Shown here: piece by piece, positions 42,116-52,049 of the stretch
Layout: each line of letters opens with the position of its first letter
How positions within the stretch are numbered: position 1 is the stretch's first letter
Notes under the pieces: generated by a model
Told to the model about the DNA's origin: nothing
Seen by the model: only the letters and a program-made list of their open reading frames with translations
The model's database searches: none
Program-made: the position numbers and the translations under genes
Source: Psychrobacillus lasiicapitis
Lineage (GTDB): Bacteria > Bacillota > Bacilli > Bacillales_A > Planococcaceae
Assembly (NCBI RefSeq): GCF_006861795.1
Contig: NZ_VDGH01000006.1
Coordinates: 62,001-126,000, forward strand
DNA length: 64,000 nucleotides
Reading direction: 5' to 3'

Positions 42116-43408
42116 ATGACAAATCTTCAAAAAGAAACAGTTCTTTTGCATGGCGGTCAGCAACCAGATCCAGTAACAGGTTCTCGAGCGGTACCTATTC
42201 ACAAAACGACTTCTTATGTGTTTCGCGATACGGAGCATGCACAAAATCTTTTTGCATTAAAAGAAACGGGTAATATTTACTCTCGTATTATGAATCCGAC
42301 TGTCGATGTTTTTGAACAACGAGTAGCGCTTCTTGAAGGTGGAACAGCAGCAGTTGCAGTATCTTCGGGTATGGCAGCCATTGCGTTCTCGATTTTGAAT
42401 ATTGCGGGAGCAGGGGACGAAATAATCGCAGCAGAAAATTTATACGGCGGTACATTTAATTTATTCGCACATACATTGCCTCGTTACGGCATTACGGTAA
42501 AATTTGTTGATGCCAATAATCCGGAAAATTTCCGAGCTGCAGTGTCGGATAAAACAAAAGGCTTCTTTGCAGAAACGATCGGAAATCCGAGTTTAAACAT
42601 ACTAGATATAGAAAAAGTGGCAGCCATCGCGAATGAAGTAGGAGTTCCGCTTTTAATAGATAACACATTCGCTACTCCATATGGAACGAACCCGATTAAG
42701 CATGGCGCTCATGTGGTAATCCATTCCGCTACGAAATGGATTGGCGGACATGGAACAACGATTGGTGGAATTGTAGTAGACGGAGGAAACTTCGACTGGA
42801 ACTCCGATAAATTCCCTGGATTTACAGAGCCGGACGTAACATACCACGGTTTACGTTATGGGATCGATGTACCGAACGTAGCTTTTGCGATTAAATTACG
42901 TGTGCAGCTTTTACGTGATTTCGGTCCGTCATTAAGCCCTGAAGCCGCTTTTTCATTTTTACAGGGGTTAGAAACACTGCATCTTCGAGTGCCTAAACAC
43001 AATGAAAATGCACAAAAAATTGCAGAGTTCTTAGTGAAACATGAAGGCGTAGAATGGGTGAACTATTTAGGATTGGAAGATCATCCTTCTCATGAGCTGG
43101 CGAAAAAGTATTTACAAAACGGCTTCGGCTCTATTTTAAACTTTGGTGTAAAAGGTGGAAAAGAAGCAGGGCAACGTATTATTGATAATATTGAAATTTG
43201 GTCGCATGTAGCTAATGTTGGAGATGCCAAATCATTAATCATTCACCCAGCATCTACAACACATCAACAGCTAACACCAGAAGATTTAGTGAAAACAGGT
43301 GTTACAGAGGATCTAATCCGCTTGTCTGTAGGGTTAGAGGCGGTAGAGGACTTACAAAATGCTTTGGATAAAGTACTTGTGGAAAAAACAAATGTCCTCT
43401 CTAGATAG
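42116..43408 (+). CDS. metY: O-acetylhomoserine sulfhydrylase (MetY)
   Basis: A 430-residue PLP enzyme of the Cys/Met metabolism family; it forms homocysteine from O-acetylhomoserine and sulfide. PLP lysine in HSATKWIGGHG near residue 208, phosphate-binding SSGMAAI, Tyr motif NIYSRIMNPT. The ~430 length and the insert after TTIGGIVVDGGNFDW are typical of MetY, against ~380-400 for MetB/MetC. SAM-I riboswitch upstream. ATG after TAGGAGG. Confidence 0.93.
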   Translation: MTNLQKETVLLHGGQQPDPVTGSRAVPIHKTTSYVFRDTEHAQNLFALKETGNIYSRIMNPTVDVFEQRVALLEGGTAAVAVSSGMAAIAFSILNIAGAGDEIIAAENLYGGTFNLFAHTLPRYGITVKFVDANNPENFRAAVSDKTKGFFAETIGNPSLNILDIEKVAAIANEVGVPLLIDNTFATPYGTNPIKHGAHVVIHSATKWIGGHGTTIGGIVVDGGNFDWNSDKFPGFTEPDVTYHGLRYGIDVPNVAFAIKLRVQLLRDFGPSLSPEAAFSFLQGLETLHLRVPKHNENAQKIAEFLVKHEGVEWVNYLGLEDHPSHELAKKYLQNGFGSILNFGVKGGKEAGQRIIDNIEIWSHVANVGDAKSLIIHPASTTHQQLTPEDLVKTGVTEDLIRLSVGLEAVEDLQNALDKVLVEKTNVLSR

Positions 43409-43487
43409 AATTTTGTTGTTAATTGGGCTGAAATAGTCTACAATATGTAAAAAGCTCAATTGTGCAGATTTAGTTGGAGGAGAAAGT

Positions 43488-44474
43488 ATGGCGAAAATAA
43501 AAGCAGCAATCTTAGGTTTTGGAACAGTCGGCCAAGGGATCTATCATATTGTCAATGAAAAAAAAGAAGACTTAAAAAAATCGCTAGGATTGGATATTGA
43601 AATTAGCGCTATTCTTGTCAATAACTTAGCAAAAGAAAGAATAGCAACACCTGGTGTGCTAGTGACAGATAACTTCGAGGACATCATTAATATCCCAGGT
43701 TTACAAGTAGTTTTTGAAGCGATCGTCAATGAAGAACCAGCGTATAGCTATTTATGTCGAGCAATCGATAAAGGATGTCATGTTATTACAGCAAATAAAG
43801 TGATGTTCTCCAAGTACAGCATTCCTCTACAAGAACGTGCAAAATCACGAGGTGTATTTGTGGGGTACGAAGCAACTACAGCTGGTGGAGTTCCAGTTAT
43901 TAAAACATTGAAAAATTTGCTTCAAGTCAATTCAGTGAAGAAAATTCAAGGAATTTTAAATGGAACGTCGAATTACATCTTAACGCAAATGCGTTTAGAT
44001 GAATGCCAGTTTGAAGAGGCTTTAAAAGAAGCACAGCTTCTAGGATATGCAGAAGCAGATCCATATAATGATGTCTCTGGTCAAGATGCATTCCGTAAAC
44101 TGATGATTTTAAGTGCGCTTGCTTTTGGTAAACAGCCAAACTGGAGCGATGTAAAAGTAGTTGGTATTGATGAAATTTCACTAGAGGATGTTAGAAAAGC
44201 AAAACAAGAAGGGCTTCGTTATCGCCATGTCGCAGAAATCGAACAAGACGAAAATGGAGAGCTATTTGCATCGGTTGGACCGCAACTTGTAGGTCCGGAT
44301 CATCCTTTATATGCGATTGAGGGAGTAAACAACGCTGTATCATTAGATACAAATTATATCGGCACACTGACATTAGTAGGACCGGGAGCGGGAATGTATC
44401 CAACTGCAAGTGTCATGGTAGAAGACTACGCAGAAATTATTGGTAAGCGAGCAGGATTTTTTATTACGATTTAA
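43488..44474 (+). CDS. hom: Homoserine dehydrogenase without ACT domain
   Basis: A 328-residue enzyme reducing aspartate semialdehyde to homoserine. Cofactor loop GFGTVGQGIY; active-site region in AEADPYNDVSGQDAFRKLMIL with the catalytic Lys. It ends soon after the catalytic domain and lacks the C-terminal ACT domain that gives threonine feedback in the ~430-residue form. With metY it makes the first steps to methionine, and lack of feedback fits control by the riboswitch. Another hom for threonine probably lies elsewhere. Confidence 0.92.
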   Translation: MAKIKAAILGFGTVGQGIYHIVNEKKEDLKKSLGLDIEISAILVNNLAKERIATPGVLVTDNFEDIINIPGLQVVFEAIVNEEPAYSYLCRAIDKGCHVITANKVMFSKYSIPLQERAKSRGVFVGYEATTAGGVPVIKTLKNLLQVNSVKKIQGILNGTSNYILTQMRLDECQFEEALKEAQLLGYAEADPYNDVSGQDAFRKLMILSALAFGKQPNWSDVKVVGIDEISLEDVRKAKQEGLRYRHVAEIEQDENGELFASVGPQLVGPDHPLYAIEGVNNAVSLDTNYIGTLTLVGPGAGMYPTASVMVEDYAEIIGKRAGFFITI

Positions 44475-44477
44475 TAC

Positions 44478-44518
44478 AAAAAAATGACTTCGACAATTTG
44501 TGTCGAAGTCATTTTTGA
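44478..44518 (+). terminator. Intrinsic terminator of the metY-hom operon
   Basis: AAAAATGACTTCGACA and TGTCGAAGTCATTTTT form a long stem; it also ends the convergent HTH gene. Confidence 0.93.
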
Positions 44519-44532
44519 TATGCATTTAAATG

Positions 44533-44763
44533 CTAATCCTCGTCTTTCACATCAATATCATCCGGAATGGGTGTGTTTCGCCATTCGTCAATTTGGCGTT
44601 TTAACTCTTCTACTTGCTCTAAATGTGTTTGGAATTGTGCACTATTCACGTAATAGTCTTCTCCATCGAAGATTGCACGAATCTTTTTTTCAGCAATATA
44701 ACGTTTCACTTGTTCAATAGGCATAGATAAATAATTCGCAGTCTCTTCTACTGTCATATACAT
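44533..44763 (-). CDS. Excisionase-type HTH small protein
   Basis: A 76-residue MerR/excisionase-like winged helix: MTVEETANYLSMPIEQVKRYI, then YVNSAQFQTHLEQVEELKRQIDEW and an acidic tail. AGGAGG precedes the ATG. There are no phage genes nearby, so it is likely a chromosomal regulator. Confidence 0.72.
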   Translation of the reverse strand: MYMTVEETANYLSMPIEQVKRYIAEKKIRAIFDGEDYYVNSAQFQTHLEQVEELKRQIDEWRNTPIPDDIDVKDED

Positions 44764-44859
44764 GGGGAATGCCTCCTATCTATATAAGTATAAGATACGA
44801 TAGTCACTATCTCAATATGTGCTATATGGAAAGTGAAATGAGAATTTTCAAGAGGGGTG

Positions 44860-45747
44860 ATGGGTTTGTCTGTAATACCATACATATTCGTATTACTTGG
44901 GGCTGTTTTATGGGGGACAACAGGGACGGCGCAAACGTTTTTACCAGAAAATGCGCATCCTTTCGTTATTAGTGCAGGACGTTCAGCGGTCGGTGGTTTT
45001 TCATTGTTAATCGCGATGATTCTTTTAAAGAAAATAAAGTTTAAGAGTTGGCCTTGGAAAGAAACGATTTATGCAGCGATTTGTATATCGCTTTTTCAAT
45101 TATTGTTTTTTTCGTCTGTTAAATTGACAGGAGTGGCAATTGCGAGCGTTGTCGCCATCGGAAGTGCCCCTGTATTTTCAGGATTAATCGAGTGGTTATT
45201 TTTAAAATTGAGACCATCAAAAATTTGGGGAATCTCCACCACTTTCGCGTTACTAGGATGCATTTTTTTGTTTATGAATAAAGGGGAAATTACAATCAAT
45301 CCAGTTGGGGTCATGTATTCGCTTATTGCAGGGATTGGATTTGCTATATATACGATGTCTAGTAAATCACTTTTACAAAAGGAAGAAGCCATTCCTGCGG
45401 TGGCGATGACATTTTCGGTTAGCGCTGTTTTCTTATTACCGTTTTGGTTTTTGTATGATGTTAGCTGGCTACAGAACGGTGGAAATGTAGGAATCATCTT
45501 TTACTTAGGGCTTGCGACGACGAGTGTGGCATATGTGTTATATGGAAGAGGATTGAATAAAATTCCCTCTTCCTCTGCGTTAACACTATCGCTTGCTGAA
45601 CCGACGACCGCTGCATTGCTAGGAGTATTTATAGTTGGAGAGATACTAAGTGCAACTTCGTGGATCGGTATTTTGTTGCTGCTTGGTAGTATTGTTGTTC
45701 TAACGGTTGGTAGTAGATCGACGAAGCAAATACCTGTTAATAGTTGA
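44860..45747 (+). CDS. EamA family (DMT) transporter
   Basis: About 295 residues, ten membrane segments in two EamA repeats: LGAVLWGTTGTAQTFLPENAHP at the start of the first, and GVMYSLIAGIGFAIYTMSSK at the start of the second. It probably exports metabolites or amino acids; substrate unknown. Starts at ATG 44860, or TTG 44866 which has better spacing from AGAGGGG. Confidence 0.8.
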   Translation: MGLSVIPYIFVLLGAVLWGTTGTAQTFLPENAHPFVISAGRSAVGGFSLLIAMILLKKIKFKSWPWKETIYAAICISLFQLLFFSSVKLTGVAIASVVAIGSAPVFSGLIEWLFLKLRPSKIWGISTTFALLGCIFLFMNKGEITINPVGVMYSLIAGIGFAIYTMSSKSLLQKEEAIPAVAMTFSVSAVFLLPFWFLYDVSWLQNGGNVGIIFYLGLATTSVAYVLYGRGLNKIPSSSALTLSLAEPTTAALLGVFIVGEILSATSWIGILLLLGSIVVLTVGSRSTKQIPVNS

Positions 45748-45751
45748 ATAG

Positions 45752-45788
45752 GAAAAAGAGCTATCTCCGGTGAGATAGCTCTTTTTCC
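45752..45788. terminator. Bidirectional terminator
   Basis: AAAAAGAGCTATCTC and GAGATAGCTCTTTTT around CGGT, between converging EamA and LytTR genes. Confidence 0.93.
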
Positions 45789-46445
45789 TTAAAAGCCTAA
45801 GGCATTTCGAATATCTGCCGTATAGGTCTGACTTACTGGAAGTTCTGTTCCATCTTGGAGTAATACTAGTAAATTAGAGGAAAAATCTCGTATGATTCGA
45901 TCGATAAAAGAAACATTTACAATATAGGAGCGGTGAATGCGTAAAAAGGATTCGGGTAGTCGTTGTTGTAGTTCTTTCAGTGGAATATTCGTTTTGTAAG
46001 GCTCTTTACCAGCGTAAAACCATGTTTTTTTCTGAAGACTTTCCATATAGGCAATTTTTTCGATTGGTATTGGCCGCCATTCTTCTTCTTGTTTACCGGT
46101 TAAAAAACGATAGGGGGTTTGGTGGACTAGTGAATAGTTAGGAGGCAATATAACAACCAGTGCCCCGGTTTCTCCTAAAATATCGATTGGATAGGCGATA
46201 CCATAATAAGGAACGTTTAGAATTTTATCTTCCACTACTCCTTCTGTTCTACAACAGGTTTGCATCACTATTTCTGCAATGCTTCCTTCCTTAACCTTCT
46301 GTCCTCTTTGGAGTTGCAAGTCTTGGTTCCCAGCAACGTAATAAACATACTCTCCCCTTAATGCGATAGCGATTGAGGCCCCTTTTGGAATCCAATCTTC
46401 CAATAATCCCGCATACTTCTTTAACTGGTCCTTCGATATTTCCAT
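45789..46445 (-). CDS. LytTR-type regulator divergent to glyoxylate shunt
   Basis: About 218 residues. The C-terminal LytTR DNA-binding domain (~120-218) has IPIEKIAYMES, PLKELQQRLPESFLRIHRSYIVNVSFIDRI and LPVSQTYTADI. The N-terminal ~110 residues (ISKDQLKKYAGLLEDWIPKGASIAIA...YPIDILGETGALVVILP) form a sensory, GAF/PAS-like region without a receiver Asp. It faces away from aceA and may regulate it. ATG at 46445 is preceded by GGGAGG. Confidence 0.8.
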   Translation of the reverse strand: MEISKDQLKKYAGLLEDWIPKGASIAIALRGEYVYYVAGNQDLQLQRGQKVKEGSIAEIVMQTCCRTEGVVEDKILNVPYYGIAYPIDILGETGALVVILPPNYSLVHQTPYRFLTGKQEEEWRPIPIEKIAYMESLQKKTWFYAGKEPYKTNIPLKELQQRLPESFLRIHRSYIVNVSFIDRIIRDFSSNLLVLLQDGTELPVSQTYTADIRNALGF

Positions 46446-46576
46446 CCATTTCCCTCCCATGTAAAAATTCGTTGTTCATCCGTCATATTTACATTTCATC
46501 CTTAAAAAATAGTCGTTTATCGAAAAGTCTATGCAAAATTCTGATAATTGTTATATAGTAGATTACAAGAAAAAGA

Positions 46577-46618
46577 ACTGTTATGGAACAGTATAAAAGT
46601 AACGTTTTTAACAGTTTA
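46577..46618 (+). promoter_or_regulatory. Palindrome and repeated half-sites upstream of aceA
   Basis: ACTGTT-ATGG-AACAGT (46577-46592) is a perfect dyad. It is followed by AACGTTTTT-AACAGTTT (46601-46617), two similar blocks ten bases apart like LytTR direct repeats. They lie between the divergent LytTR gene and aceA. Confidence 0.5.
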
Positions 46619-46647
46619 ATAAATTAAATGAAGAGAGGATGCTGAAT

Positions 46648-47931
46648 ATGTTAACTAGACAGGAACAAATCGAACAATTGCGTACGGAGTGGGATCAAGA
46701 GAATCGCTGGAAGGGGATTGAAAGGCCTTACTCACCGGAAGAAGTGATAAAGCTGCGTGGTTCCTTACAAATCGAACATACATTAGCTCGAAAAGGTGCG
46801 GAACGTTTATGGAATTCCTTACACAAGGAAGATTTTATTAATGCGCTTGGAGCCCTCACAGGAAATCAGGCAGTACAACAAGTAAAAGCAGGACTTCAAG
46901 CGATTTACTTAAGCGGCTGGCAAGTTGCAGCAGATGCGAACCTATCCGGACAAATGTATCCAGACCAAAGCCTTTATCCGGCAAACAGTGTACCAGCGGT
47001 TGTAAAACGTATTAACCAAGCATTACAACGTGCCGATCAAATTGATCAAGCGGAAGGGCGAGAAGATCATTTCGATTGGTTTGCGCCGATTGTTGCAGAT
47101 GCAGAAGCTGGATTTGGTGGACCATTAAATGTATTTGAGCTAATGAAAGGCATGATTGAAGCTGGAGCTGCAGGTGTTCACCTAGAAGATCAGTTAGCGT
47201 CTGAAAAGAAATGTGGTCATCTCGGTGGAAAAGTATTGCTACCTACACAAAACGCGATTCGTAATTTAATTGCTGCTCGTTTAGCGGCAGACGTATCTGG
47301 TGTTCCAACTGTATTAATCGCACGCACAGATGCGGACGCAGCAGATATGGTCACAAGTGATATTGACCCACGAGATGCAGAGTTTATAACAGGAGAAAGA
47401 ACACCAGAAGGATTTTTCCGCACTAAACCGGGCATTGAGCAAGCAATTGCACGTGGCTTAGCATATGCACCTTATGCGGATCTTATATGGTGTGAAACGT
47501 CGCATCCAAGTCTAGAAGAAGCTAAACAGTTTGCTGACGCAATTCATGCACAATTTCCTGGGAAATTACTTGCATATAACTGTTCACCTTCATTCAACTG
47601 GAAAGCAAACTTAGATGATGAAACGATTGCAAAATATCAAGTGGAGTTAGGGAAAATGGGCTACAAATTCCAGTTCGTTACATTAGCAGGCTTCCATGCA
47701 TTAAACCATAGCATGTTTGAGCTAGCGCATGACTACAAAACAAATGGAATGGCTGCTTACTCGAAGCTTCAACAAGCAGAATTTACGAATGAAGCAAAAG
47801 GATACACAGCGACGAAGCATCAACGTGAGGTTGGTACTGGCTACTTTGATGAAATTTCACAAGTAATTTCTGGAGGAACTTCATCTACGACAGCGATGAA
47901 AGGTTCTACAGAAGTAGCACAATTTATATAA
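46648..47931 (+). CDS. aceA: Isocitrate lyase
   Basis: A 427-residue enzyme that splits isocitrate to succinate and glyoxylate. The catalytic loop KKCGHLGGK is near residue 190; metal-binding and substrate residues are in [23 protein letters not shown] and ARTDADAA; the C-terminus has NCSPSFNWK and a [16 protein letters not shown] stretch. ATG 46648 is chosen because GAGAGG overlaps the earlier ATG at 46639. First gene of the glyoxylate operon. Confidence 0.95.
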   Translation: MLTRQEQIEQLRTEWDQENRWKGIERPYSPEEVIKLRGSLQIEHTLARKGAERLWNSLHKEDFINALGALTGNQAVQQVKAGLQAIYLSGWQVAADANLSGQMYPDQSLYPANSVPAVVKRINQALQRADQIDQAEGREDHFDWFAPIVADAEAGFGGPLNVFELMKGMIEAGAAGVHLEDQLASEKKCGHLGGKVLLPTQNAIRNLIAARLAADVSGVPTVLIARTDADAADMVTSDIDPRDAEFITGERTPEGFFRTKPGIEQAIARGLAYAPYADLIWCETSHPSLEEAKQFADAIHAQFPGKLLAYNCSPSFNWKANLDDETIAKYQVELGKMGYKFQFVTLAGFHALNHSMFELAHDYKTNGMAAYSKLQQAEFTNEAKGYTATKHQREVGTGYFDEISQVISGGTSSTTAMKGSTEVAQFI

Positions 47932-47961
47932 TCAATCATGGGGATGGGAGGTTATTGATAA

Positions 47962-49554
47962 ATGGAACAAACAACCGCTAAAAAGATTGAAATAGTTGGA
48001 AAAGAAACAGATGCAAGTAGAGAAATTTTAACACCAGAAGCATTAGATTTCATAGCATCCATTCATCGCTTGTTTAATGAAAGAAGAAAAGAGCTTCTAG
48101 AAACGAGGGAAGAACGACAAAAACGGTTAGATAATGGAGGAACATTAGATTTCTTACAAGAAACTAAGGCCATTCGAGAAGGGGACTGGACAATTGCTCC
48201 ACTTCCAGACGATTTAAAAGACCGCCGAGTAGAAATTACTGGACCAGTTAATCGTAAAATGGTTATAAATGCTTTAAATTCAGATGCAAAAACATTTATG
48301 GCTTGTTTCGAGGATGCCACTTCACCGACTTGGGAAAATATGATAGAAGGTCAAGTGAATATGCGCGATGCCGTTCGAAAAACGATTTCATTTAAACAAG
48401 ACAATGGAAAAGAATATAACTTAAAAGAACATACAGCTGTTTTAATGGTTCGTCCTAGAGGTCTCCATTTGCTTGAGAAACATGTGCTTATTGATGGGGA
48501 ACAGATTACAGGTAGCTTCTTCGATTTCGGATTGTATTTTTTCCATAATGTGAAGGAATTATTAGCTTGTGGAACTGGTCCTTACTTTTACTTGCCAAAG
48601 CTCGAGAGTCATCTTGAAGCAAGGTTATGGAATGATATTTTCGTTTTTGCCCAAAAGGAATTAGACGTTCCAAATGGGACGATTAAGGCAACCGTATTAA
48701 TCGAAACAATAATGGCAGCTTTTGAAATGGATGAAATTTTATATGAGCTGCGAGATCATTCGGCTGGACTAAACTGTGGACGTTGGGATTATATTTTCAG
48801 TTATATTAAACGTCTTCGCAATCAACCAGATGTAATTTTACCGGATCGTAGTCAAGTGACGATGACCTCGCCATTTATGCGAGCGTATACACAACTTTGC
48901 GTGCAAACATGTCATCGTAGAAATGCTCCGGCAATCGGTGGGATGGCAGCTCAAATTCCGATTAAAGGTGACGGAGCGGCGAATGAAGCGGCATTTGCAA
49001 AAGTACGAGAAGACAAACGTAGAGAAGCAACCGATGGGCATGATGGAACATGGGTAGCGCATCCTGGTCTGGTGCCTGTAGCATTAGGAGAATTTGATGA
49101 ACATATGCCTACGCCTAATCAGATTCATCGTAAACGTGAGGATGTGCAAGTGGTAGCTGGGGATTTATTGGAAGTCCCGCAAGGCTCCATTACAGAGGAA
49201 GGCTTGCGTCTAAATTGTAGTGTAGGGGTTCAATATATAGCCTCATGGTTACGTGGAAACGGAGCTGCACCGATCAATCATTTAATGGAAGATGCTGCTA
49301 CTGCTGAAATTTCTCGAACGCAAGTATGGCAATGGATTCGTCATCCAGAAGGAAAACTAGAAGATGGTCGTAAAGTTACGGAAAGCTTGGTACGTCAAAT
49401 TTTGCAAGAAGAATTAGATAAGCTGGTAAAAATATTTGGCAGCGAAAACTATACAAATGGAAGATACAACGAAGCAGCCGAGCTTTTCCTTTCCTTAATA
49501 AGTGAACAAGAATTTGTTGAATTTCTCACATTACCAGGCTATGAAAAATTATAG
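47962..49554 (+). CDS. aceB: Malate synthase A
   Basis: A 530-residue enzyme condensing glyoxylate and acetyl-CoA to malate. Signature [17 protein letters not shown] near residue 270, catalytic base in [28 protein letters not shown] near 115. It lies 30 bases after aceA with GGGAGG, so the two enzymes of the shunt are cotranscribed. Confidence 0.95.
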   Translation: MEQTTAKKIEIVGKETDASREILTPEALDFIASIHRLFNERRKELLETREERQKRLDNGGTLDFLQETKAIREGDWTIAPLPDDLKDRRVEITGPVNRKMVINALNSDAKTFMACFEDATSPTWENMIEGQVNMRDAVRKTISFKQDNGKEYNLKEHTAVLMVRPRGLHLLEKHVLIDGEQITGSFFDFGLYFFHNVKELLACGTGPYFYLPKLESHLEARLWNDIFVFAQKELDVPNGTIKATVLIETIMAAFEMDEILYELRDHSAGLNCGRWDYIFSYIKRLRNQPDVILPDRSQVTMTSPFMRAYTQLCVQTCHRRNAPAIGGMAAQIPIKGDGAANEAAFAKVREDKRREATDGHDGTWVAHPGLVPVALGEFDEHMPTPNQIHRKREDVQVVAGDLLEVPQGSITEEGLRLNCSVGVQYIASWLRGNGAAPINHLMEDAATAEISRTQVWQWIRHPEGKLEDGRKVTESLVRQILQEELDKLVKIFGSENYTNGRYNEAAELFLSLISEQEFVEFLTLPGYEKL

Positions 49555-49566
49555 GAGGTGATTTGC

Positions 49567-49689
49567 ATGAAAACAACTACTCAAGAGGCAAATACAAAGC
49601 ATTGTCGTGAATGTGGATGTGAAATTCATGAAAAAGTAGAGTCATCCCTTTACGAATGTGAACGTTGCATCGGCATGAATGAAGAATAA
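49567..49689 (+). CDS. YhfH-family zinc-ribbon micro-protein
   Basis: Forty residues: MKTTTQEANTKHCRECGC followed by a short spacer and ECERCIGMNEE. The CxxC...CxxC pair makes a zinc ribbon like that of YhfH proteins. GGAGGTGATTTGC precedes the ATG, 12 bases after the aceB stop, and a terminator follows. It is thus the third gene of the glyoxylate operon. Function unknown. Confidence 0.75.
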   Translation: MKTTTQEANTKHCRECGCEIHEKVESSLYECERCIGMNEE

Positions 49690-49698
49690 CTTTGTATA

Positions 49699-49742
49699 TG
49701 AAAACCCTATCCTTCTTTTATCAGGGAGGATAGGGTTTTTTA
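49699..49742 (+). terminator. Intrinsic terminator of the aceA-aceB operon
   Basis: AAACCCTATCCT and AGGATAGGGTTT with a T run. Confidence 0.92.
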
Positions 49743-49936
49743 GGATTTAAGAAATGATAAATTTTTTGACTGGTGGTGGACTGGAAGTTTGCTCTGTTTG
49801 GAGAAGCGTCCGCTCGACTCCTGCGAGTAAGAAACAACGGAGTGAATGACAGGTGAAATAAAATGCAATTAGCAACATTTTCTTGTTGTAAAAAGAACAT
49901 ACGTTTCATATACTAATTAAAAAGGAGAGAACGTTT

Positions 49937-50158
49937 GTGCGTATTATGTTAGAGAAATATTTTAATCGAGGACAGCATGTGGAATTAATATACCTATCTA
50001 AAACGAACGAAATTAGCAGGAGAAGAGTTAAAATACTCAAGGTGCAGGATAGCTCTTTTCAAGCATATTGCTTTAAAAAGAAGGCAAAACGAACATTTCT
50101 TATAACGAACGTATTAGCAATCGCTCCTGTTAGTCCAAAAGAAAGCAAGGTGATCTAG
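49937..50158 (+). CDS. Small WYL-like protein
   Basis: Seventy-three residues from GTG with AAAGGAGAG upstream. The stretch HVELIYLSKTNEISRRRVKILKV and RTFLITNVLAIAPV resembles the barrel part of WYL domains, which in full-length regulators sense nucleic acids or nucleotides. No HTH is attached. It is directly followed by a YolD-like gene. Confidence 0.6.
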   Translation: MRIMLEKYFNRGQHVELIYLSKTNEISRRRVKILKVQDSSFQAYCFKKKAKRTFLITNVLAIAPVSPKESKVI

Positions 50159-50527
50159 GTGGATTTTGATAAAGCAATGGATAGTCTAGATTTATCAAAA
50201 GTACGGGATCGAGGAAGCAAAAAGTGGGTTGCAATGATGCTGCCAGAACACGTTAAACTTCTTAGAGAATACATGGAAGAACAAAAGAAGGCTCCTCGTC
50301 CAGATCTAGATGAGTGGGATTTAGATATCATTCAAGAAAATATTCAATTAGCGATGAAACGAAATGTAGAAGTAGAAATAAAAACGTGGCGAAACGGAGC
50401 TTTCCATACTCACCTAGGAAAGGTAACTTGGGTGGATATAAACAGAAGAACAATTGAAATGGAAGACGTTTTCAACTCATTCACCTTACAACTAGATGAA
50501 ATCGTGGATGTAACGATACTATTATGA
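50159..50527 (+). CDS. YolD-like family protein
   Basis: A 122-residue protein with the YolD pattern: DRGSKKWVAMMLPEHVKLLREYMEEQKKAPRPDLDEWDL and a later beta region IKTWRNGAFHTHLGKVTWVDINRRTIEM. YolD proteins are often encoded with Y-family polymerases or in SOS settings; here the partner is the small WYL-like gene, whose stop touches this GTG start. Confidence 0.82.
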   Translation: MDFDKAMDSLDLSKVRDRGSKKWVAMMLPEHVKLLREYMEEQKKAPRPDLDEWDLDIIQENIQLAMKRNVEVEIKTWRNGAFHTHLGKVTWVDINRRTIEMEDVFNSFTLQLDEIVDVTILL

Positions 50528-50544
50528 ACGAATAGACGTAAAAC

Positions 50545-50576
50545 AAACCACCAACCATTTTATGGCAGGTGGTTTA
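50545..50576. terminator. Terminator between converging genes
   Basis: AAACCACC/GGTGGTTT stem with a 15-nt loop; short T run on either side. Confidence 0.7.
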
Positions 50577-50584
50577 ATTGATGA

Positions 50585-50932
50585 CTAAGCCTTTACGGGA
50601 CTGAATTCATGAACCCACACAGTCATTTGAGGTAACCATGGCATACCCGGATGATAAGACAGGATGGATTGTTTATAGTCTTCTACCGATTCGAACCCTT
50701 CTTGCTGTGCATGCGCATCCGTCAACTCACCAAGCGTTTGAATATAGACGGCGTCAATAACGAAAGACTGACCATTAAAATCCATTATTTCCCCTACATC
50801 TGCATAGCGTCCATTACGTCGAGTAGCAGTTTTCTTCCCTTGTAATACTAATTCAATATCGGATTCTTTCGTAATTAATCGTTCAACTGAACATGTCTTT
50901 GGAGGTAAATTTGTTTTTTCAGAATTTGTCAT
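50585..50932 (-). CDS. ASCH domain protein
   Basis: A 115-residue PUA-like ASCH domain: VLQGKKTATRRNGRY (the RNA/nucleoside-binding GKKTxT-R segment), GEIMDFNGQSFVIDAVYIQTLGEL, EGFESVEDYKQSI. It probably acts on RNA or modified nucleosides. ATG start after AGGTGGGC. Confidence 0.8.
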   Translation of the reverse strand: MTNSEKTNLPPKTCSVERLITKESDIELVLQGKKTATRRNGRYADVGEIMDFNGQSFVIDAVYIQTLGELTDAHAQQEGFESVEDYKQSILSYHPGMPWLPQMTVWVHEFSPVKA

Positions 50933-51028
50933 GTATAGCCCACCTTGTTAAAATAATTTTACATTGCTATTTATACCTAAGTGTATACGTTAGAGGCATT
51001 GTGGACTATGGTTATAAAAGAGTATTTT

Positions 51029-51895
51029 TTAGTTGGGAGAATCAGTATAGACTCGGTCTCGTGTAAATGGCTCTGACACAACTAGATGAGCAAGTGTAAC
51101 AGGTGATTTGCCTTCCCTTTCAAAATATATTTCCTCTAACTCGGGAAAGTTATCAAAAAAGGAATGTACAATTGTCCCGATGAACATATTTTCCCCGGCA
51201 CTTCCCTGTACATTATTTAATCCACTGTCCATATTTAATATTAGCTTTGTGTTATTATCCTCGAATCGATAATCAATTAATCCCACATCAAGCACCATTA
51301 TTTCTTCAAAAATTTGACGGACTACATCTACTGAAGGATCAATAGTTATTTCATATGGTTCTACATATTCTGCATTTGCATCCGCTTGGTAGACAGTAAT
51401 TTTTTCTGTTGTTACAGTGCTTTCAGGCTCTTTATTTCCAACCCACTCATAAGCTACCTCTTCTTTTTGTTCACTTAGTTCATCAGAAGTAGACCACGCG
51501 ATGAGTGTATAGGAACCGGCGGGTACTTCTGCTAACTCTGTTTGTAACTCAAGTGGAATGACTAATTCTTCACTTGGTTTTAATATTTTTTCTTGTAGCA
51601 TTAACGTAAATGTTTTATTCGCTGAATACGTATAAACGATATTATTTTCTTGGTCTAAAAGCTGATATTCAATTTCCTGTCCACTTGGATATGTTAAGCT
51701 CTTTTCAACTTCTGTATCATTTTTAATCGTAAAGGAAGCATTGCCATCCTCCTTCACTTCTAATTTAGTCGAAATAGTTTTGTCTTCCTGCGGTTGCGGG
51801 TCTCCACCTGTAGCAGGATCTCCATTACTTGTTCCACAGCTCGCCAGGAGCAAAATGATGAAAATCGAACACACGCCCCAAATAAGCTTTTTCAT
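51029..51895 (-). CDS. Lipoprotein with BsuPI-like and GerMN domains
   Basis: A 288-residue lipoprotein: signal peptide with lipobox LASC at ~17-20, then a BsuPI-type beta sandwich (SFTIKNDTEVEKSLTYPSGQEIEYQL, ~55-150) and a C-terminal GerMN domain (IFEEIMVL...LNMDSGLNNVQGSAGENMFIGTIVHSFFDNFPELEEIYFE). It is exported and anchored at the outer face of the membrane. A role in spore or envelope biology is possible but not shown. ATG after AAAGGAG. Confidence 0.82.
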   Translation of the reverse strand: MKKLIWGVCSIFIILLLASCGTSNGDPATGGDPQPQEDKTISTKLEVKEDGNASFTIKNDTEVEKSLTYPSGQEIEYQLLDQENNIVYTYSANKTFTLMLQEKILKPSEELVIPLELQTELAEVPAGSYTLIAWSTSDELSEQKEEVAYEWVGNKEPESTVTTEKITVYQADANAEYVEPYEITIDPSVDVVRQIFEEIMVLDVGLIDYRFEDNNTKLILNMDSGLNNVQGSAGENMFIGTIVHSFFDNFPELEEIYFEREGKSPVTLAHLVVSEPFTRDRVYTDSPN

Positions 51896-52049
51896 AGAAT
51901 CACTCCTTTATAGGATTAGACTGTTTACTTTTTAGAAAGTTACATATTAATTTCTTAAGAAATTCTTCATAATTATCCTTCTGAAATGTTAAGAAATGAA
52001 CGGTACAATAAGAAACATAAGAAAGAAAAAAGGAAGGCATCCTAAGTGC

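Noticed and set aside
44533-44763. Excisionase as sign of a mobile element
   Set aside because: No integrase, attachment site or phage gene is near; such small HTH proteins are common in the chromosome.
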